In this document: in pieces, positions 5,901 through 6,645 of the stretch
Position numbering within the stretch: position 1 is the stretch's first letter
Layout: the number at the start of each line of letters is the position of its first letter
Source of the DNA: Elusimicrobiota bacterium
Lineage (GTDB): Bacteria; CG03; SLGR01; PWQF01
NCBI GenBank assembly: GCA_003557485.1
Contig: PWOI01000199.1
Coordinates: forward strand, 1 to 6,645
Reading direction: 5' to 3'
DNA length: 6,645 nucleotides
Notes under the pieces: generated by a model
Seen by the model: only the letters and a program-made list of their open reading frames with translations
Databases searched by the model: none
Told to the model about the DNA's origin: nothing
Position numbers and translations under genes: made by a program

Positions 5901-6645
5901 ATGAAAGAAAACGGAAAAATAAAGGTTCTTATGCTTGCAGGCGGCTCAGGTAAGCGCCTGTGGCCGCTAAGCAGGAAAAGACGCCCCAAGTACCTTATTA
6001 ATTTTTTTGGAAAAAGCCTCTTGCAGCATGCGTATTGCAGGGTGGAAGTTTCACCTGAAAATAAATATTTTTCCGTATCTTCTTCCAGCCGCCTCCTGGT
6101 CAGAAAAGAACTCCGTAAAAACAATATAATATTCAGAGATGAAAATCTTATCATAGAACCTTTATCGAGAAATACTGCTCCGGCTATAGCTTTAGGTATT
6201 TCGCATTTTGATGACCCCGATATAGCGGTTGTTTTGCCGACAGATCACCTTATAGAACCTGCCGGAAAATTTAATGAGGCGCTCAGACAGGCTGCCAGCC
6301 TGGCAGAAGAAGGTTATATAGTTACAATAGGAATAACCCCGGGTTATGCTTCTACAGGTTACGGTTACATTAAAAAAGGGAAAAAGTTAGATACGGGTTG
6401 GAAAGCGGAGGAGTTTAAAGAGAAACCGGACCGGAAAACGGCAAGCCGATATGTAAAATCTGGTAATTACTTATGGAATTCCGGAGTTTTTGTTTTTAGG
6501 GTTTCGGTTATGAAAGAGGAGTTTAGAAGACTTGCGCCTGAGGTAGGTGTTCTGGTTGAAAGATCTAATGATGGGGAAAGATCACTTGAGGAAATATACC
6601 TCCGCCTGAATGGTATTTCAATTGACCGGGCTATTATGGAAAAAA
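5901..6645 (+). CDS. manC: Mannose-1-phosphate guanylyltransferase (GDP-mannose pyrophosphorylase), 3' partial
   Basis: Makes GDP-mannose from mannose-1-phosphate and GTP in the cytoplasm, supplying mannose or its derivatives (for example fucose, rhamnose or perosamine types) to the polysaccharide. The frame is open from ATG 5901 to the window end, giving 248 codons of the N-terminal nucleotidyltransferase domain. Motifs in order are VLMLAGGSGKRLWPLSR (9-25) with PKYL after it, EPLSRNTAPAIAL, VVLPTDHLIEP, GYGYIKKG, FKEKPDRKTA, GNYLWNSGVFVF and SIDRAIMEK. All are hallmarks of this family. Two signature positions differ from the commonest form: K replaces T in GSGTRLWPLSR, and PKYL replaces PKQF. 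Whether a C-terminal isomerase-type domain follows cannot be seen. The gene starts 17 bases after the preceding stop and has no clear SD. An in-frame ATG at 5829, with GGAAG 8 bases before it, would add 24 residues, but ATG 5901 gives the normal short N-terminus before the AGG loop and is preferred. Confidence 0.95.
   Translation, partial: MKENGKIKVLMLAGGSGKRLWPLSRKRRPKYLINFFGKSLLQHAYCRVEVSPENKYFSVSSSSRLLVRKELRKNNIIFRDENLIIEPLSRNTAPAIALGISHFDDPDIAVVLPTDHLIEPAGKFNEALRQAASLAEEGYIVTIGITPGYASTGYGYIKKGKKLDTGWKAEEFKEKPDRKTASRYVKSGNYLWNSGVFVFRVSVMKEEFRRLAPEVGVLVERSNDGERSLEEIYLRLNGISIDRAIMEK

Noticed and set aside
5885-6154. Minus-strand ORF of 89 codons near the right end
   Set aside because: It is the shadow of the manC frame, which carries every family motif.

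Overview
The window is one strand-consistent stretch of a bacterial cell-surface polysaccharide gene cluster (O-antigen, capsule or exopolysaccharide type). All seven supported genes lie on the + strand. They overlap or sit within 17 bases of each other, so they look like part of one transcription unit that runs off both ends of the window. I see no promoter, terminator, RNA gene, CRISPR array, insertion sequence or untranslated gap over 20 bases.

Layout. Bases 2-1222 hold the 3' part of a GT-B-like surface-carbohydrate protein whose frame is open to the left edge. Bases 1219-2439 encode a GT4 glycosyltransferase starting at TTG. Bases 2432-2575 hold a 47-codon ORF that fills the only apparent gap and overlaps both neighbours. 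Bases 2572-3660 encode a second GT4 glycosyltransferase starting at GTG. Bases 3665-5119 encode a multi-pass Wzy/O-antigen-ligase-like membrane protein. Bases 5116-5883 encode a WecG/TagA/CpsF (GT26) glycosyltransferase. Bases 5901-6645 hold the 5' part of a ManC-type mannose-1-phosphate guanylyltransferase, cut by the right edge.

How the genes could work together (inference from families). ManC makes GDP-mannose. The GT26 enzyme probably adds an early sugar to an undecaprenyl-diphosphate-linked acceptor. The two GT4 enzymes, and possibly the first gene, extend the repeat unit in the cytoplasm. The Wzy/ligase-like protein then polymerises or transfers the exported units at the outer face of the inner membrane. 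No flippase and no initiating phosphoglycosyltransferase is visible here; they would be expected outside the window.

Organism. Base composition is moderate to low in GC. Hand counts give about 32% GC for 1201-2160 and about 41-43% just after 2460; individual lines of the later genes reach higher. The cluster type fits a Gram-negative-like bacterium, but nothing here fixes the phylum.

The most interesting signal is an abrupt composition change near base 2460, inside the 47-codon ORF. It suggests that an AT-rich glycosyltransferase cassette was recombined into a cluster of different composition, leaving a remnant or hybrid small gene at the seam. I found no convincing new biological system; this is a mosaic but otherwise recognisable polysaccharide locus.
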